DNA from: Eriocheir sinensis
Lineage: Eukaryota > Arthropoda > Malacostraca > Decapoda > Varunidae
Direction: 5' to 3'
Length of the DNA: 64,000 nt
Assembly: GCF_024679095.1 (NCBI RefSeq)
Contig: NC_066520.1
Span: 14,012,209-14,076,208, forward strand
The notes under the pieces were generated by a model that saw only the letters and a list, made by a program, of their open reading frames with translations, was not told the origin of the DNA and did no database searches. Every line of letters starts with the position of its first letter. The stretch's first letter is position 1. The position numbers were made by a program, and so were the translations under genes. This document shows, piece by piece, positions 33,769 to 44,680 of this stretch.

Positions 33769-34530
33769 GAGGAGGAGGAGAAGGAGGAGGAAGAGGAGGA
33801 GGAGGAGGAGGAGGAGGAGGAGGAGGAGGAACTGGAGGAGATGGAGGACAAGGAACTGAAGAGGAAGGAAAAGGTGAAGGAGGAAGAAAATACGAAGGAG
33901 GAGGAGGAGGAGGAGGAGGAGGAGTAGGAGGATGAGGAGGAGGAGGAGGAGGAGGAGGAGGAGGAGGAACTGGAGGAGATGGAGGACAAGGAACTGAAGA
34001 GGAAGGAGAAGGTGAAGGAGGAAGAAGATACGAAGGAAGAGGAGGAGGAGTAGGAGGAATAGGAAGAAGAGGAGGAGGAGGAGGAGGAGGAGGAGGAGGA
34101 GGAGGAGGAGGAGGAGGAGGAGGAGGAACTGGAGGAGATGGAGGACAAGGAACTGAAGAGGAAGGAGAAGGTGAAGGAGGAAGAAGATACGAAGGAAGAG
34201 GAGGAGGAGTAGGAGGAGCAGGAGGAAGAGGAGGAGGAGGAGGAGGAGGAGGAGGAGGAGGAGGAGGAGGAGGAGGAGGAGGAGGAGGAGGAGAGGAGGA
34301 GGAGGAGGAGGAGGAGGAGGAAGAGGAGGAGGAGAGGAGGAGGAGGAGGAGGAGGAGGAGGAGGAGGAACTGGAGGAGATGGAGGACAAGGAACTGAAGA
34401 GGAAGGAGAAGGTGAAGGAGGAAGAAGATACGAAGGAAGAGGAGGAGGAGTAGGAGGAGGAGTAGGAGGAAGAGGAAGAGGAAGAGGAAGAGGAGGAGGA
34501 GGAGGAAGAGAAAAGAGGAAAGATAAAAGA
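33769..34530. repeat. Higher-order (GGA)n array with a recurring 70-bp module
   Basis: GGA repeats are punctuated by four near-identical modules beginning GGAACTGGAGGAGATGGAGG (about 33828, 33965, 34124 and 34366). Each continues CAAGGAACTGAAGAGGAAGG, with about 140-240 bp between modules. The 359-codon minus frame (33692-34771) reads as Pro runs with PSYLLPPSPSPSSSVPCPP inserts, which is a repeat artefact. Confidence 0.93.
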
Positions 34531-35500
34531 GAGAAAAGAGCATGTCCAGGATAATTTTTTGGTAAACAATAGTAAAAAAATGTAAGAATTTCTGGAATGA
34601 TTCGCTTCTATTTTTTGCAGTTTCTTTCTTTCTTATATTAACATCGGAATTTTCTTTTGTTTGCTTGATTCCAATTTTTTTATCTTCTACCTCTTCTTCT
34701 TCTTCTTCTTCTTGCTCTTGCTCTTGTTCTTGTTCTTTTTGTTCGTCTTGTTCTTTATCTTCTTCTTCCACAGCTCCTTCACATGCAACAGTACTTTACA
34801 CTTCTTTGTCCTTCTCTTTACCACTCCTCCCTCCTTCTCTTACTCACTACTTAACATTAACACCCTATTTTCTTCTCTCCCTCCCTCCCTCACTCCTTCA
34901 TTCCTCTCCTCCCCCCACTCTCTCCGTTCTTCCTCCCCCTCTGTCTTAATCCTTCCTCTCCCTCCTCCGGAACAAAAGCGCAACAGTAAGCGACATTCCT
35001 TTCTTCCAAGCGTGTGTTTTCTTTGAAGGAGGAAAGGCAAGAAGAAAGAAGAAAATGAAAACGAAAAGAAAAGAAAAAAGAGAAAGAAGAAGGACGAAGA
35101 CGAGTAGAAGTAACAATAAGAAATAAAATAATGATAATAATAATAGTAATAATAATAATAATAGTATAATGCAAGGTGGAGTAAGATTAAGAATTAGATT
35201 AAGATTAGGAAGAGTATAAGGAGTAAGGAAGAAAGAGGAAAGAGGAATAACAAAGCCGAAATAAGAGGAAGAAGACACATGTATGACAGAGAGGCGGAAA
35301 GGAAGAGAAGGATGAGGAGGAAGAGAAAGAGGAGGAGGAAGGGAAGAGCGTCGCAGGGGTGTTAGCATGACATCCAAAGGGCGAGGCGGGTGATAATTGG
35401 TCTTCTGGAGGCAGTACGTCTGGCGGGGTGTTCAGGGGACTTAGCGGGGACTTAAGCTGCTGACGAAGGGCTGACGGAGATGTGGGTCAGGCGGGTCCGT
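34531..35500. repeat. Mixed T-rich, pyrimidine and purine DNA
   Basis: CTTCTT-rich 34685-34770, C/T-rich to 34970, purine-rich 35025-35340 with AAT repeats at 35130-35165, and a short unique stretch at 35345-35500. Confidence 0.7.
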
Positions 35501-35504
35501 CTCT

Positions 35505-36720
35505 CCTCTCTCACTTCCTCTCTCAGTTAACCCTTTTCTCCCCTCTCACCTCCTCTCTCAGTTAACCCTTTTCTCCCCTCTCACCTCCTCTCTCAGTTAA
35601 CCCTTTTCTCCCCTCTCACTCCCTCTCTCAGTTAACCCTTTTCTCCCCTCTCACCTCCTCTCTCAGTTAACCCTTTTCTCCCCTCTTATTTCCTCTCTCA
35701 GTTAACCCTTTTCTCCCCTCTCACCTCCTCTCTCAGTTAACCCTTTTCTCCCCTCTCACTTCCTCTCTCAGTTAACCCTTTTCTCCCCTCTCACTTCCTC
35801 TCTCAGTTAACCCTTTTCTCCCCTCTCACTTCCTCTCTCAGTTAACCCTTTTCTCCCCTCTCACCTCCTCTCTCAGTTAACCCTTTTCTCCCCTCTCACC
35901 TCCTCTCTCAGTTAACCCTTTTCTCCCCTCTCACTCCCTCTCTCAGTTAACCCTTTTCTCCCCTCTCACTCCCTCTCTCAGTTAACCCTTTTCTCCCCTC
36001 TCACTTCCTCTCTCAGTTAACCCTTTTCTCCCCTCTCACTCCCTCTCTCAGTTAACCCTTTTCTCCCCTCTCACTTCCTCTCTCAGTTAACCCTTTTCCC
36101 CCCTCTCACCTCCTCTCTCAGTTAACCCTTTTCTCCCCTCTCACTTCCTCTCTCAGTTAACCCTTTTCTCCCCTCTCACTTCCTCTCTCAGTTAACCCTT
36201 TTCTCCCCTCTCACTTCCTCTCTCAGTTAATCCTTTTCTCCCCTCTCACTTCCTCTCTCAGTTAATCCTTTTCTCCCCTCTCACTTCCTCTCTCAGTTAA
36301 CCCTTTTCTCCCCTCTCACTTCCTCTCTCAGTTAATCCTTTTCTCCCCTCTCACTTCCTCTCTCAGTTAACCCTTTTTCCCCTCTCACTCCCTCTCTCAG
36401 TTAACCCTTTTCTCCCCTCTCACTCCCTCTCTCAGTTAACCCTTTTCTCCCCTCTCACCTCCTCTCTCAGTTAACCCTTTTCTCCCCTCTCACTTCCTCT
36501 CCCACTCATCCTTTTCTCCCCTCTCACTTCCTCTCTCAGTTAATCCTTTTCTCCCCTCTCACTTCCTCTCTTAGTTAATCCTTTTCTCCCCTCTCACTTC
36601 CTCTCTCAGTTAATCCTTTTCTTCCCTCTCACTCCCTCTCTCAGTTAACCCTTTTCCCCCCCTCTCACTCCCTCTCCTAGTTGCCCTTTTCTCCCCTCTC
36701 ACTTCCTCTCTCAGTTAACC
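35505..36720. repeat. 35-bp pyrimidine satellite, about 35 units
   Basis: The unit is CTCAGTTAACCCTTTTCTCC followed by CCTCTCACTTCCTCT, in perfect 35-bp register at least from 35524 to 36350. The only purines are in CAGTTAACC and the A of CTCACT, so GTTAAC (HpaI palindrome) punctuates a pyrimidine strand. Variants are mainly C/T changes. From 36720 to about 37050 it decays into CTCCCCTTTC-type DNA. Confidence 0.97.
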
Positions 36721-37050
36721 CTTTTCTCCCCTTTCACTCCCTCTCCCATTTGCCCCCTCTCCCCTCTCACTCCCTCTCCTATATAGTTGCCCCTTTCTCC
36801 CTTCTCTTTCCCTCTCCCATTCGTCCTCTCTCCCCTCTCCTTTATAATTGCCCTTTTCTCCCTTCTCTTTCTCCTTCCCCCATTTGTCCCCTCTCCCCTT
36901 TCACTCCCTCTCCTAGTTGCCCTTTTCTCCCTTCTCTCTCCCTCCCCCATTTGTCCCTCTCTCCCCTTTCACCCCCTCTCCCACTTGTTCCTTTTCTCCT
37001 CTCTCTTTTCCTCTCTCCCCTCTCTCTTTCCCTCTCTCTCTTATTCCATG
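36721..37050. repeat. Degenerate edge of the 35-bp satellite
   Basis: CCCTCTCCCATTTG(C/T)CCC and TAGTTGCCCTTTTCTCCC recur irregularly, consistent with old divergent units. Confidence 0.8.
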
Positions 37051-37300
37051 GCTGTACTAGAATGGTAAAAGGTAAGGTTGTGGCATACGCTATAGTTACG
37101 CGTGGCCTCGATGCTCATATCCGTTGCATTTACCTCTGAGTTTGTGGTACATGAAGATGATTATAGTTTTTAATGTATTTTTTTCTATTTTATCGTTTTG
37201 GTTCAGAAGTGACGTAAGTGAGTTTGTGTTATTCTGAACATAATTAACTTTCTTCCGTGTTCTTTTGTTCTTGTGTGTGTTACTCTTTTCATGCGTGTTC

Positions 37301-37353
<53 letters not shown>

Positions 37354-37411
37354 GAGGGGGGAGCGGCGAGTGTGTGAGGTGGTAGAGTGGGAGAACGTGT
37401 TTATGTATGTA

Positions 37412-37460
<49 letters not shown>
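37051..37460. repeat. Unique DNA then two (GT)n arrays
   Basis: Complex sequence to 37300, then GT runs at 37303-37350 and 37412-37458 separated by a short G-rich spacer. Confidence 0.9.
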
Positions 37461-37461
<1 letters not shown>

Positions 37462-37639
37462 TGCATGCTTGCGTGTGTGTGAGAGAGCTATTACGCAGAA
37501 GGCTTTCATCTCCACCTTTTTTTTGTTAGTGGGCGAGGGACATAAATAAGAGAAGGACCGCTGCTGCCAGACGCTATCTCCGCCAATCCCTTAGTGGACG
37601 ACCCGCTGAACGCTCACACCGAGAACCCGAGCCACCGCC
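37461..37639. other. Short unique spacer
   Basis: No gene recognised. Confidence 0.4.
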
Positions 37640-37652
37640 TACACTGAGGAGG

Positions 37653-37685
<33 letters not shown>

Positions 37686-37980
37686 AGAAGAAGAAGAAGA
37701 AGAAGAAAAAGAAGAAGAAGAAGAGGAGGAGAAGGAGAAGAAGAAGAAGAAGGAGAAAAAGAAGAAGAAGAGGAGGAGGAGAAGGAGAAGAAGAAGAAGA
37801 AGAAGAAGAAAAAGAAGAGGAGGAGAAGGAAAAGAAGAAGAAGAAGAAGAAGAAGAAGAAGAAGAAGAAGAAGAAGAAGAAGAAGAAGAAAACTAGTACC
37901 TGTTATAAGAAGAAGAAAAAGACGACGACGACGATAACGACAAAGAAGAAGAAGAAGAAGAAGAAAGAGAAGAAGAAGAG
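37640..37980. repeat. (GAA)n-rich tract, about 340 bp
   Basis: AGA/GAA triplets interrupted by GGA clusters and one unique insertion (37890-37945). Long GAA tracts can adopt triplex structures. Confidence 0.96.
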
Positions 37981-39060
37981 CGCAAGATTGTTCATTTGCA
38001 TTCTTATACGAAACTCTTCAATATTATTTTTCTGTTGCAAGACGTGTGCTGGGATCATACACTGAATAATATACTTTTTTCATCTCTTTCCAGACAAGTT
38101 GATGAAATTGAGCGTCACTTAAGGTATGTAAGTTAATGATGTTTTTATTATTGTTTTTATGATGGTAAAGTGAGAGGTATAGCAGTAGTAGTAGCTGTTG
38201 TAGTAGTTCTTGTTGTTGTAGATGTTACAGTTGTGGTTGTCGTTGTTGTTGTATTTTCTCACCACCATTCCCACTGTCATTGTGCAAGATATATTACGTA
38301 CAATGAACACAAGGTCGTCGAAATCAATAGAGTGATGAAACTGTTGCAAGGGCAGGTAATTTTTTCTTACGTGAATAGGGTTTGAACCTGTAATATGCAC
38401 TCTTATGAAAGACGAATGGTATAATATGCACTCATTGAGGATTATAAGTGGATGAATGAATTTAGTGAAGGTGATGATACTCTTGAGGTATTTATACGTA
38501 CTGAGAGAACAAGATATGACTGGTAGGATTTGGATTAACTTAGCTATTGTAAAACGAGGCAAGAAACGATACACACAGACTTGTCTTTAGGAAACTCCCA
38601 TGTATTCTTGTTATATTGTGATTAATGATGTTAACTGCAATAATAAAAATGATTAATAGTAATAATAACAGTAATAATAGCGATGATGTCATAGAGAAGT
38701 CCATTACTGCACCCCCATCGCCACCACCACTACTACTGCGTCTACCACCACCACCACCTACCACTACTACTACTATCATACCTGTGTCCCTAATTTTGTC
38801 CCTAACCGGATAATGGCAGCAATAACGTCAACGCTAACACCCTCTGACGTACCCGTAATCCCTTCCGCCCTCCCTTTTGTCCTCCTCTCCCTTCTATGGT
38901 CACCTCCAGCGCCTCCCTCAGTGTATATTCTCCTCGCCTTTGTCTGGCTAATACGCAAAGGAGCTATTAGGAGTGATATTACTTTTACACATATTTACGC
39001 ACACACGCACACATAGAAAATAACAATAGCAGTAACAAGAGCAAAAATGATAATCGGTGT
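37981..39060. other. Unique intergenic DNA with small triplet repeats
   Basis: GTT/GTA repeats at 38190-38255, AAT-like repeats at 38630-38680 and CCA/CTA repeats at 38715-38775. A unique stretch (38805-38960) has no recognised gene. Confidence 0.5.
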
Positions 39061-39415
39061 AACAGTGAAAACAATAATAATGAGGATGGTGACAAGAAGA
39101 AAAGGTGAATAAAGAAGGAAAGAAAAAGAGGAAAAGGGAAGGGGAAAGGAAGATAACGAAGGAGGAGGAGGAAGAGGGAGAAGAAAAAGCAAGAAGAAAA
39201 AGAAGCAAAAGAAGAGGAGAAAGAAGAGAAAGAAGAAGAAAAAGAAAAAGAAAAAGAAGAAGAAGGTAAAGGAGAAGAAAAAGAAAAACAAATGAAGCTA
39301 ACGAAGGACACAAAGAGGAAAAAGAAAAAAAAGATGAGAGGGAAAAAGAGGAAAAAAAGGAGGAGGAAAAAGAGAAGCCGATGGAAAAGAAAGGATCAGG
39401 AGGAGCCAGCATCAG
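39061..39415. repeat. Polypurine GAA/AAG block
   Basis: A/G-rich simple sequence; minus frames are Phe/Ser-rich. Confidence 0.82.
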
Positions 39416-39424
39416 AGAGACCAC

Positions 39425-39800
39425 AGCTAGGCATCCCAAAACCACCGTGGAATAACTCTCCTTCTAACCTAAAATGTGTTCAAGTCGTAGGCGGGCAGCG
39501 TCAAAAAAAAAACTTCATCCGGCTAACGATATCCCTTCACCTGGTCTGTGCATGCTCGCCGCGCCCGCCAGGTGTTCTCCGCGAAGCCTTAATCACGCGT
39601 CGACAAGGTAGGAAATGAAAGCAAGGCCGGAGCTAATGCCGCGAGATGGGGCGAAGCATTACCCGCCATGTTTTAATCAATCTCCGCCAAAAAAAAAGTT
39701 ATTACGTGAGAGAGAAAAAAAGAACCCTGCGGCTTTACATGTTTTTAAGCCTTTTTACGAACGTCTCGGTGCCGCTGCCGTCAATTAAAAGGCTATGAAG
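39425..39800. promoter_or_regulatory. Complex island, candidate conserved noncoding element
   Basis: Balanced non-repetitive sequence with homeodomain-type cores CCTTAATCACG, GCTAATGCCG, TTTTAATCAATC and TCAATTAAAAGG, between purine blocks. Function is inferred only. Confidence 0.25.
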
Positions 39801-39849
39801 GAAAAAATGGCGTGAAGGAAAATGGGTTAAAAAATGGTGTTATAGAAAA

Positions 39850-40355
39850 TGGGTATGTGAAGGGATGTGGAGGAGGGGGAGATGGCGGAGAAGGAATACG
39901 ATGATGATAAGGAAGAGGAAGAGGAGGAGGAGAATAGGGGTGAGGGGCAAGATGGAAGATGAAAAGAAAAAAAAGAAGAGAAAGAGAAGAACGAAGAGAG
40001 GGGATGGAGGAGGGAAGAAGAACGATGAAGAGGAGAAGAAGAGTAGACGGAGGAGGTGAATGACGGAAGAGGGGGGAAGATGGAAGACGAAGAGAAGAAG
40101 TAGGAAGGGAAAAGAACAACAAGGAAGAGTGGTAGGGAGAGAAGAACGAAGAAGAGGAGGAGGAGAAGAACAAAGAGGAGGAGGAGGGAAACCGAGAAGG
40201 AATTAGAGGAAGTGAAAAAGAAGAAAGAAAACGAGAACAACGAAGACAGGAAGGAAGGAGAAGCACGAAGAGGAGGAGGAGGAGGTTAATGAGGAGGAGG
40301 AGGAGGAAGAAGAAGAAGAAGAGGAGGAGGAGGAGGAGGAGGAGGCGCAGCAGCA
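39850..40355. repeat. Polypurine-rich block
   Basis: GGA/GAA-rich with clean GGA repeats at 40268-40345. Confidence 0.85.
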
Positions 40356-40800
40356 TACCTGTTATGATCCATTTTCGCGGCTAATTGACCTGTTTGAGGC
40401 TAATTACCTGACCAGCGACTGCCGTACAGGTGACCTCGCTTAGGCTTTTTAGGAGTTAATGTGTCTGCCTGTCTGTCTCTTTGTCTGTCTGTCTGTCTGT
40501 CTGTCTCTTGGTTTTAGTTTTTTCCTTTTGCCGAATTTTTCATCCTGTTTTTTTTTTTTTTGCTTAATCTTCCTCTTTGTGTTCAGTGATTCCCCTCTTC
40601 CTCCTCCTCCTCCTCCTCCTCCTCCTCTTGGCTTCCTTCTCCTTGTATTCATCCTTTTCATCTAAATTACATAGAAGGAAGAACATTGATCATAGGAAGC
40701 CATAATGAATAGAGGAGGAGGAGGAGGAGGAGAAGGAGGAGGAGGAAGGAGGAGGAGAAGGAGGAGGAGGAGTGAAGGAGGATAAAGAGGAGCGGATCAA
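40356..40800. repeat. TCTG repeats, (CCT)n and (GGA)n
   Basis: GTCTGTCT repeats 40460-40507, CCT repeats 40600-40627, GGA repeats 40711-40772, with a short unique stretch at 40356-40440. Confidence 0.85.
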
Positions 40801-41930
40801 TGCTCATACCATTATCTCGGTTGTTCATTCTTTGCTTTATGTGTTTTTGTACCTTTTATCAACTTACCTATTTTCTACCATGTTCAGACGGGAGGATTTT
40901 GTAATAACTTGTGTATCCCTGTATGTTTGATCTCTGGGGAAATTCAGTGAAGAGAATATGGTTAACAGTGGAGTTCATGATCAGCTTCTGTGTAAATTGC
41001 GTGGGTGGTAGATAAGGTAGATTTTACTTAACTGGTTGTGTTGATTCCGTGGTATTTAGTTATGGTGAAACGTCTGTGTGATGGAAGTAAGGAACAGTAA
41101 GGAGGGTTGCTTGAGCGTGCAAACAGCGGGGGATGCAATTTTAGGAAGCTCGCCAACGACTAGCTAAGACAGAGAGAGAGACTTCCAGACAATCGAGAAA
41201 TCCTACTTCATACGAACAACTTGTGAACATTGAGTGAACTACACTATTCAGATTACCTTGCAAATATGCCTAACCATTACCGAAGACAAAGAAAGACATC
41301 GACACCAGCGAGAAATGACACTTAATGGAGAACTTGTGGACTCTGACAACATTATATACTCCATTCACGTTAACTTGGCAGATAGGCCACACCCACCACA
41401 GTCCAGCATCCACCAATAAGACTTAACCTTTCCTATTACCGACCAATCACAAGCAACCAGAGTTAGAGAGGAGGCGTGGCCTGCTTGTGGATTAACCAAT
41501 GATAGACACTTAGATTAGAGGGGGAGGGGCTTATTTTCGTAGTTCAGGTGAATAGAATACAGTAAGAGCGAAATGATAGGCATGGATTCTTAGTGCTTCA
41601 AGAATTCCTGGTGAAGTCGTGACAAACAAGCTCAGTCTGGTTCAACACAACGGCAACATAAGGAACACAAAGCCGTTTATAGCGTAGAAAGATTATTATG
41701 TCTGTGTGCTGATGTTGAATAGAGAAACTTTCCTATGAGAGAGTTGAACGAATCTGCACGTCTGTAATTTAGAAAGTCTGTGCATATGTCTGTCTGCCTC
41801 TGTGTCTACCTATCTATATGTATGTCTGTGTCTGTGTGTCTATCCGTATGTCTGTCTCTCTTGTCTCTGTATCCTTGTTAATCCCCTCATCAATTTTGTC
41901 TCACTCTTAAAAAAAAAAAAACACTGACAA
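40801..41930. other. Unique intergenic DNA (about 1.1 kb)
   Basis: The longest low-repeat stretch outside the gene. A 61-codon frame (41234-41419) has ordinary composition but no known domain. Sequence around 41180-41235 and 41300-41340 shares CGAGAAAT(C/G) and GAACAACTTGTG-like words, hinting at an old repeat. TGTCTGTCTG-rich at 41785-41860. Confidence 0.4.
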
Positions 41931-41931
41931 A

Positions 41932-41934
<3 letters not shown>

Positions 41935-41979
<45 letters not shown>

Positions 41980-42180
41980 GACCCTTTGAACTCTCCCCTA
42001 TACTACTACCACCTCCTCTCCTCCTCCTCCTCCTCCTCCTCCTCCTCCTCCTCTTCCTCCTTCTGCTCCTCCTCCTCTGCCTCCCCTGATAGCGCTGCAC
42101 TCTTTGACGCGATCACCAGCCATCCACCGCCTCCACCTCACGGAAGGGTCACGCTGGATTGTCTCATTTAATTTGCCCTG
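41935..42180. repeat. (CA)n and (CCT)n with unique tail
   Basis: CA run 41935-41974 and CCT run 42019-42053, followed by about 100 bp of complex DNA. Confidence 0.92.
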
Positions 42181-42600
42181 TTTTTCCCCTCCCGAAGGCA
42201 AAGAGAGGAAGGGAGAGAGGGAGGAATAGAGAGAGAGGAAGGGAGAGAAAGAGGGAGAGTAAAGGAGAGGGGGAAAGGAAGAGAAGGGTGGGGGGATGGC
42301 TGGGAAGGAGGAGTAGGGGAATATGAAGGGAGTGGGGATTGGAGGGAGGGAAAGGAAGGGTAGGGGAGTTACGGGGGAGGATTGGAAGGAGAGGAGGTGA
42401 AGGGGAAGGTATCGAAGGGGATTGGGATTGGTGGAGTGCTGAAGAAGGAAAGGGCAGGGAGAGGGAGAGAGGAAGGGAGGGAGAGGAAGGGTGAGGGAGT
42501 GACTGGGGAGGATTGGAAGGTATAAGTAAGTATAGGGGAAGGTATCGAAGGGGGTGGGGATTGGTGAAGTGTTGTAGGGGAAGGGGGAAAGGAAGGAGAG
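42181..42600. repeat. Purine-rich block with a degenerate direct repeat
   Basis: GAAGGTATCGAAGGGG(A/G) followed by TTGGGATTGGTG or TGGGGATTGGTG recurs at about 42405 and 42539, as does a GTGA(C)TGGGGAGGATTGGAAGG-type run, so units of about 130 bp repeat in G/A-rich DNA. Confidence 0.75.
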
Positions 42601-42616
42601 GGGGTGAGGAGGGGTA

Positions 42617-42617
<1 letters not shown>

Positions 42618-42681
<64 letters not shown>

Positions 42682-43080
42682 ATCTCTTGTTTTTACACCA
42701 ATTACCACGCTTTGAGGTGCACACGGTGAGAAGGAGGAGGAGGAGGAGGAGGAGGAGGAGGAGGAGGAGGAACATAAGCGAGAAGCAAACAAAAGCTAGG
42801 AAGTAGAAGATAAGAGAACGAGAAGGGGAGGAAAGGAAGAAAGAAATACAGAAGCGAAGAAGAGAGAGATGGAAGGGAAAGATGAACGGATGAGCCGAGA
42901 GGCAAAGGATAGAAAGTAGAAGAGAAGAAAATGAGGAGGAGGAAAAGAAAGTGCCGATAGAGAGGAAAGGAAAGTGTCACGTTATTGATGCAGTGATGAC
43001 AATAGGTTTCGAGCCCCCAAACATGTACAGGTAAAGGTGTGTATGTGTGGGGGTGGGGGGGGAGGAGGGGGGGGCAGAAA
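42618..43080. repeat. (GT)n, (GGA)n, purine DNA and a G-run cluster
   Basis: GT 42618-42680, GGA 42734-42771, G/A-rich to 42975 and G-runs of 5, 8 and 8 at 43049-43074. Confidence 0.9.
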
Positions 43081-43440
43081 AAAAAAGAGAATAGGAAAGA
43101 GAAACAAAGATATCAGAGCGCAGAGAAGAAAGCAATCAAGGGAGGAAACTTATCAACTCTTAAAGTGGATCCGCCAAGGAGGAAAAAATGTCTAAGAAAA
43201 GAGAATGGGTGGACGAAAGGAAAATGGAGAACACAGGAAAATATGTCAAGGAAAGGGAATTGAAAAAACTGGGGTAGAGAGGGAAAAAGAAGCGGACAAG
43301 GAGGAGGAGAACAAGGAAATAAAAGGAGGAAGGGAAACAGAAAACAATAAAGAAAACGAATAGATTAGCACTTAAAGCATGGATTGTTAAAAATGGGATA
43401 TACAAAAAAGAAGCAGAGAAGAGGAAGACAGAAGGAGAAT
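43081..43440. repeat. Purine-rich DNA
   Basis: A/G-rich with no coding content; it merges into the 21-bp array. Confidence 0.7.
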
Positions 43441-43459
43441 GGGAAACGGAGGGAAACGT

Positions 43460-43785
43460 AACAAAGAAAACGGATAGATTAGCAGAGAAAACGGATAGAT
43501 TAGCAGAGAAAACGGATAGATTAGCAGAGAAAACGGATAGATTAGCAGAGAAAACGGATAGATTAACAAAGAAAACGGATAGATTACCAAAGAAAACGGA
43601 TAGATTACCAAAGAAAACGGATAGATTACCAAAGAAAACGGATAGATTACCAAAGAAAACGGATAGATTATCAAAGAAAACGGATAGATTAACAAAGAAA
43701 ACGGATAGATTACCAAAAGAAAACGGATAGATTACCAAAGAAAACGGATAGATTAACAAAGAAAACGGATTGATTAACACTTAAA
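43460..43785. repeat. 21-bp minisatellite, about 15 units
   Basis: The unit is GAAAACGGATAGATTAGCAGA with variants ending AACAAA, ACCAAA or ATCAAA. Variants are grouped: five AGCAGA units, then mostly ACCAAA units. Since 21 is divisible by three, minus frames read an LSVFFGN-type heptad, broken by one extra A near 43716. Not coding. Confidence 0.95.
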
Positions 43786-44340
43786 ACGTGGACTCATCAA
43801 AATTGGTATACGGAGATGAAGCAGAGAAATGAGGAAAAAAAAAAGACTGCGAAGCAGAGGAAAAAAAAAAAAAATACAGAAAACGAAAAGATCAAAACCA
43901 CTCACTCTCTTGCGCCTCCTTAATTATCCTCCCCATCATGCACCCTTCCTCCCCCCCCCTTCTTCCCCCCCCCGCCCCCCCCTTAATCCCCGTACTCTCC
44001 GTGGTGCCAAGATCAGGAGTAGTTATGGGCTTACGATAATCAGGAGGAAGGGGAGGAGGGGGGAGAGAGTAATGGTAGGGAGGGAAATGGAGGGAAAAAA
44101 ATGGTATAAAGGGAGGAAAGATTGATTGTGGAGGAGAATCAGAGGTGGAAATTACTAGTTATTTGTTTGTCTGCATTTATTTATTCATTTATTTTGTTAT
44201 TTTTTGTTTCATTATTTTTGTGTCCTTTTTTTATTTCCTTATTCCTCCTAAGCATTTTTCAGTATTTTCCATAAGAATAAAATCATGACGAAGCAACAGT
44301 GTTATTATTATTCAGTAACAAACTAGTGATATCTAATAAT
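43786..44340. other. Unique DNA with C-runs
   Basis: Three C-runs of 8-9 at 43951-43982 could form a G-rich structure on the minus strand. The rest is AT-rich or purine-rich without a gene. Confidence 0.5.
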
Positions 44341-44535
44341 TCCTTCCTTCATTCTTTCCCTCCCTTTTTTATTTTTTCTTCAATAAGTTTTCCTCTTTCA
44401 TATTTCATTTGCACATTATCTTTATCTATCTACCCTTCGTATTATATTTTTCTACTACTTCTAACGCCCTTTTCTTCCTCATCTACCCTTCTTCTTTCAA
44501 TGTATCTCTTCACTCATTTTCCTCGTCCTTTTTTA
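44341..44535. repeat. Pyrimidine-rich DNA
   Basis: T/C-rich; no gene. Confidence 0.65.
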
Positions 44536-44536
44536 A

Positions 44537-44680
44537 TTTTTTTTACAACAAAGGAGACAGCTCAAGGGCACAAAAAAAGGAAGCAATAATAAAAAAACCC
44601 CGCTATTCGCTCCTCCTACAAAGAATCCAAAGAGGTGGCCGAAAGTGAGGTCAATTTCGGGAGGAGAGGTGTCCAGATAC
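44537..44680 (-). mobile_element. Poly(A)-ended retroposon, family A copy 3
   Basis: Same order as the copy at 22747: T-run, ACAACAAAGGAGACAGCTCA, A-rich run, CCGCTATTCGCTCCTCCTA, AATCCAAAGAGGTGGCCGAA, TCAATTTCGGGAGGAGAGGT. Sense direction is minus. Confidence 0.82.

Noticed and set aside
33692..34771. 359-codon proline-rich, formin-like frame on the minus strand
   Set aside because: It reads entirely through (GGA)n and its modules; composition follows the repeat and no domain is present.
35505..36720. Telomeric or CRISPR-like array because of regular TTAACCC
   Set aside because: The period is 35 bp with no spacers, and the hexamer-like TTAACCC occurs once per unit rather than in tandem, so it is not telomere repeat.
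41234..41419. Small 61-codon gene
   Set aside because: Composition is ordinary, but there is no known domain and no splice or promoter evidence; this length is expected by chance.
43160..43780. Heptad-repeat membrane protein on the minus strand
   Set aside because: It comes from the 21-bp minisatellite, and the same heptad recurs in a second frame after a one-base indel.
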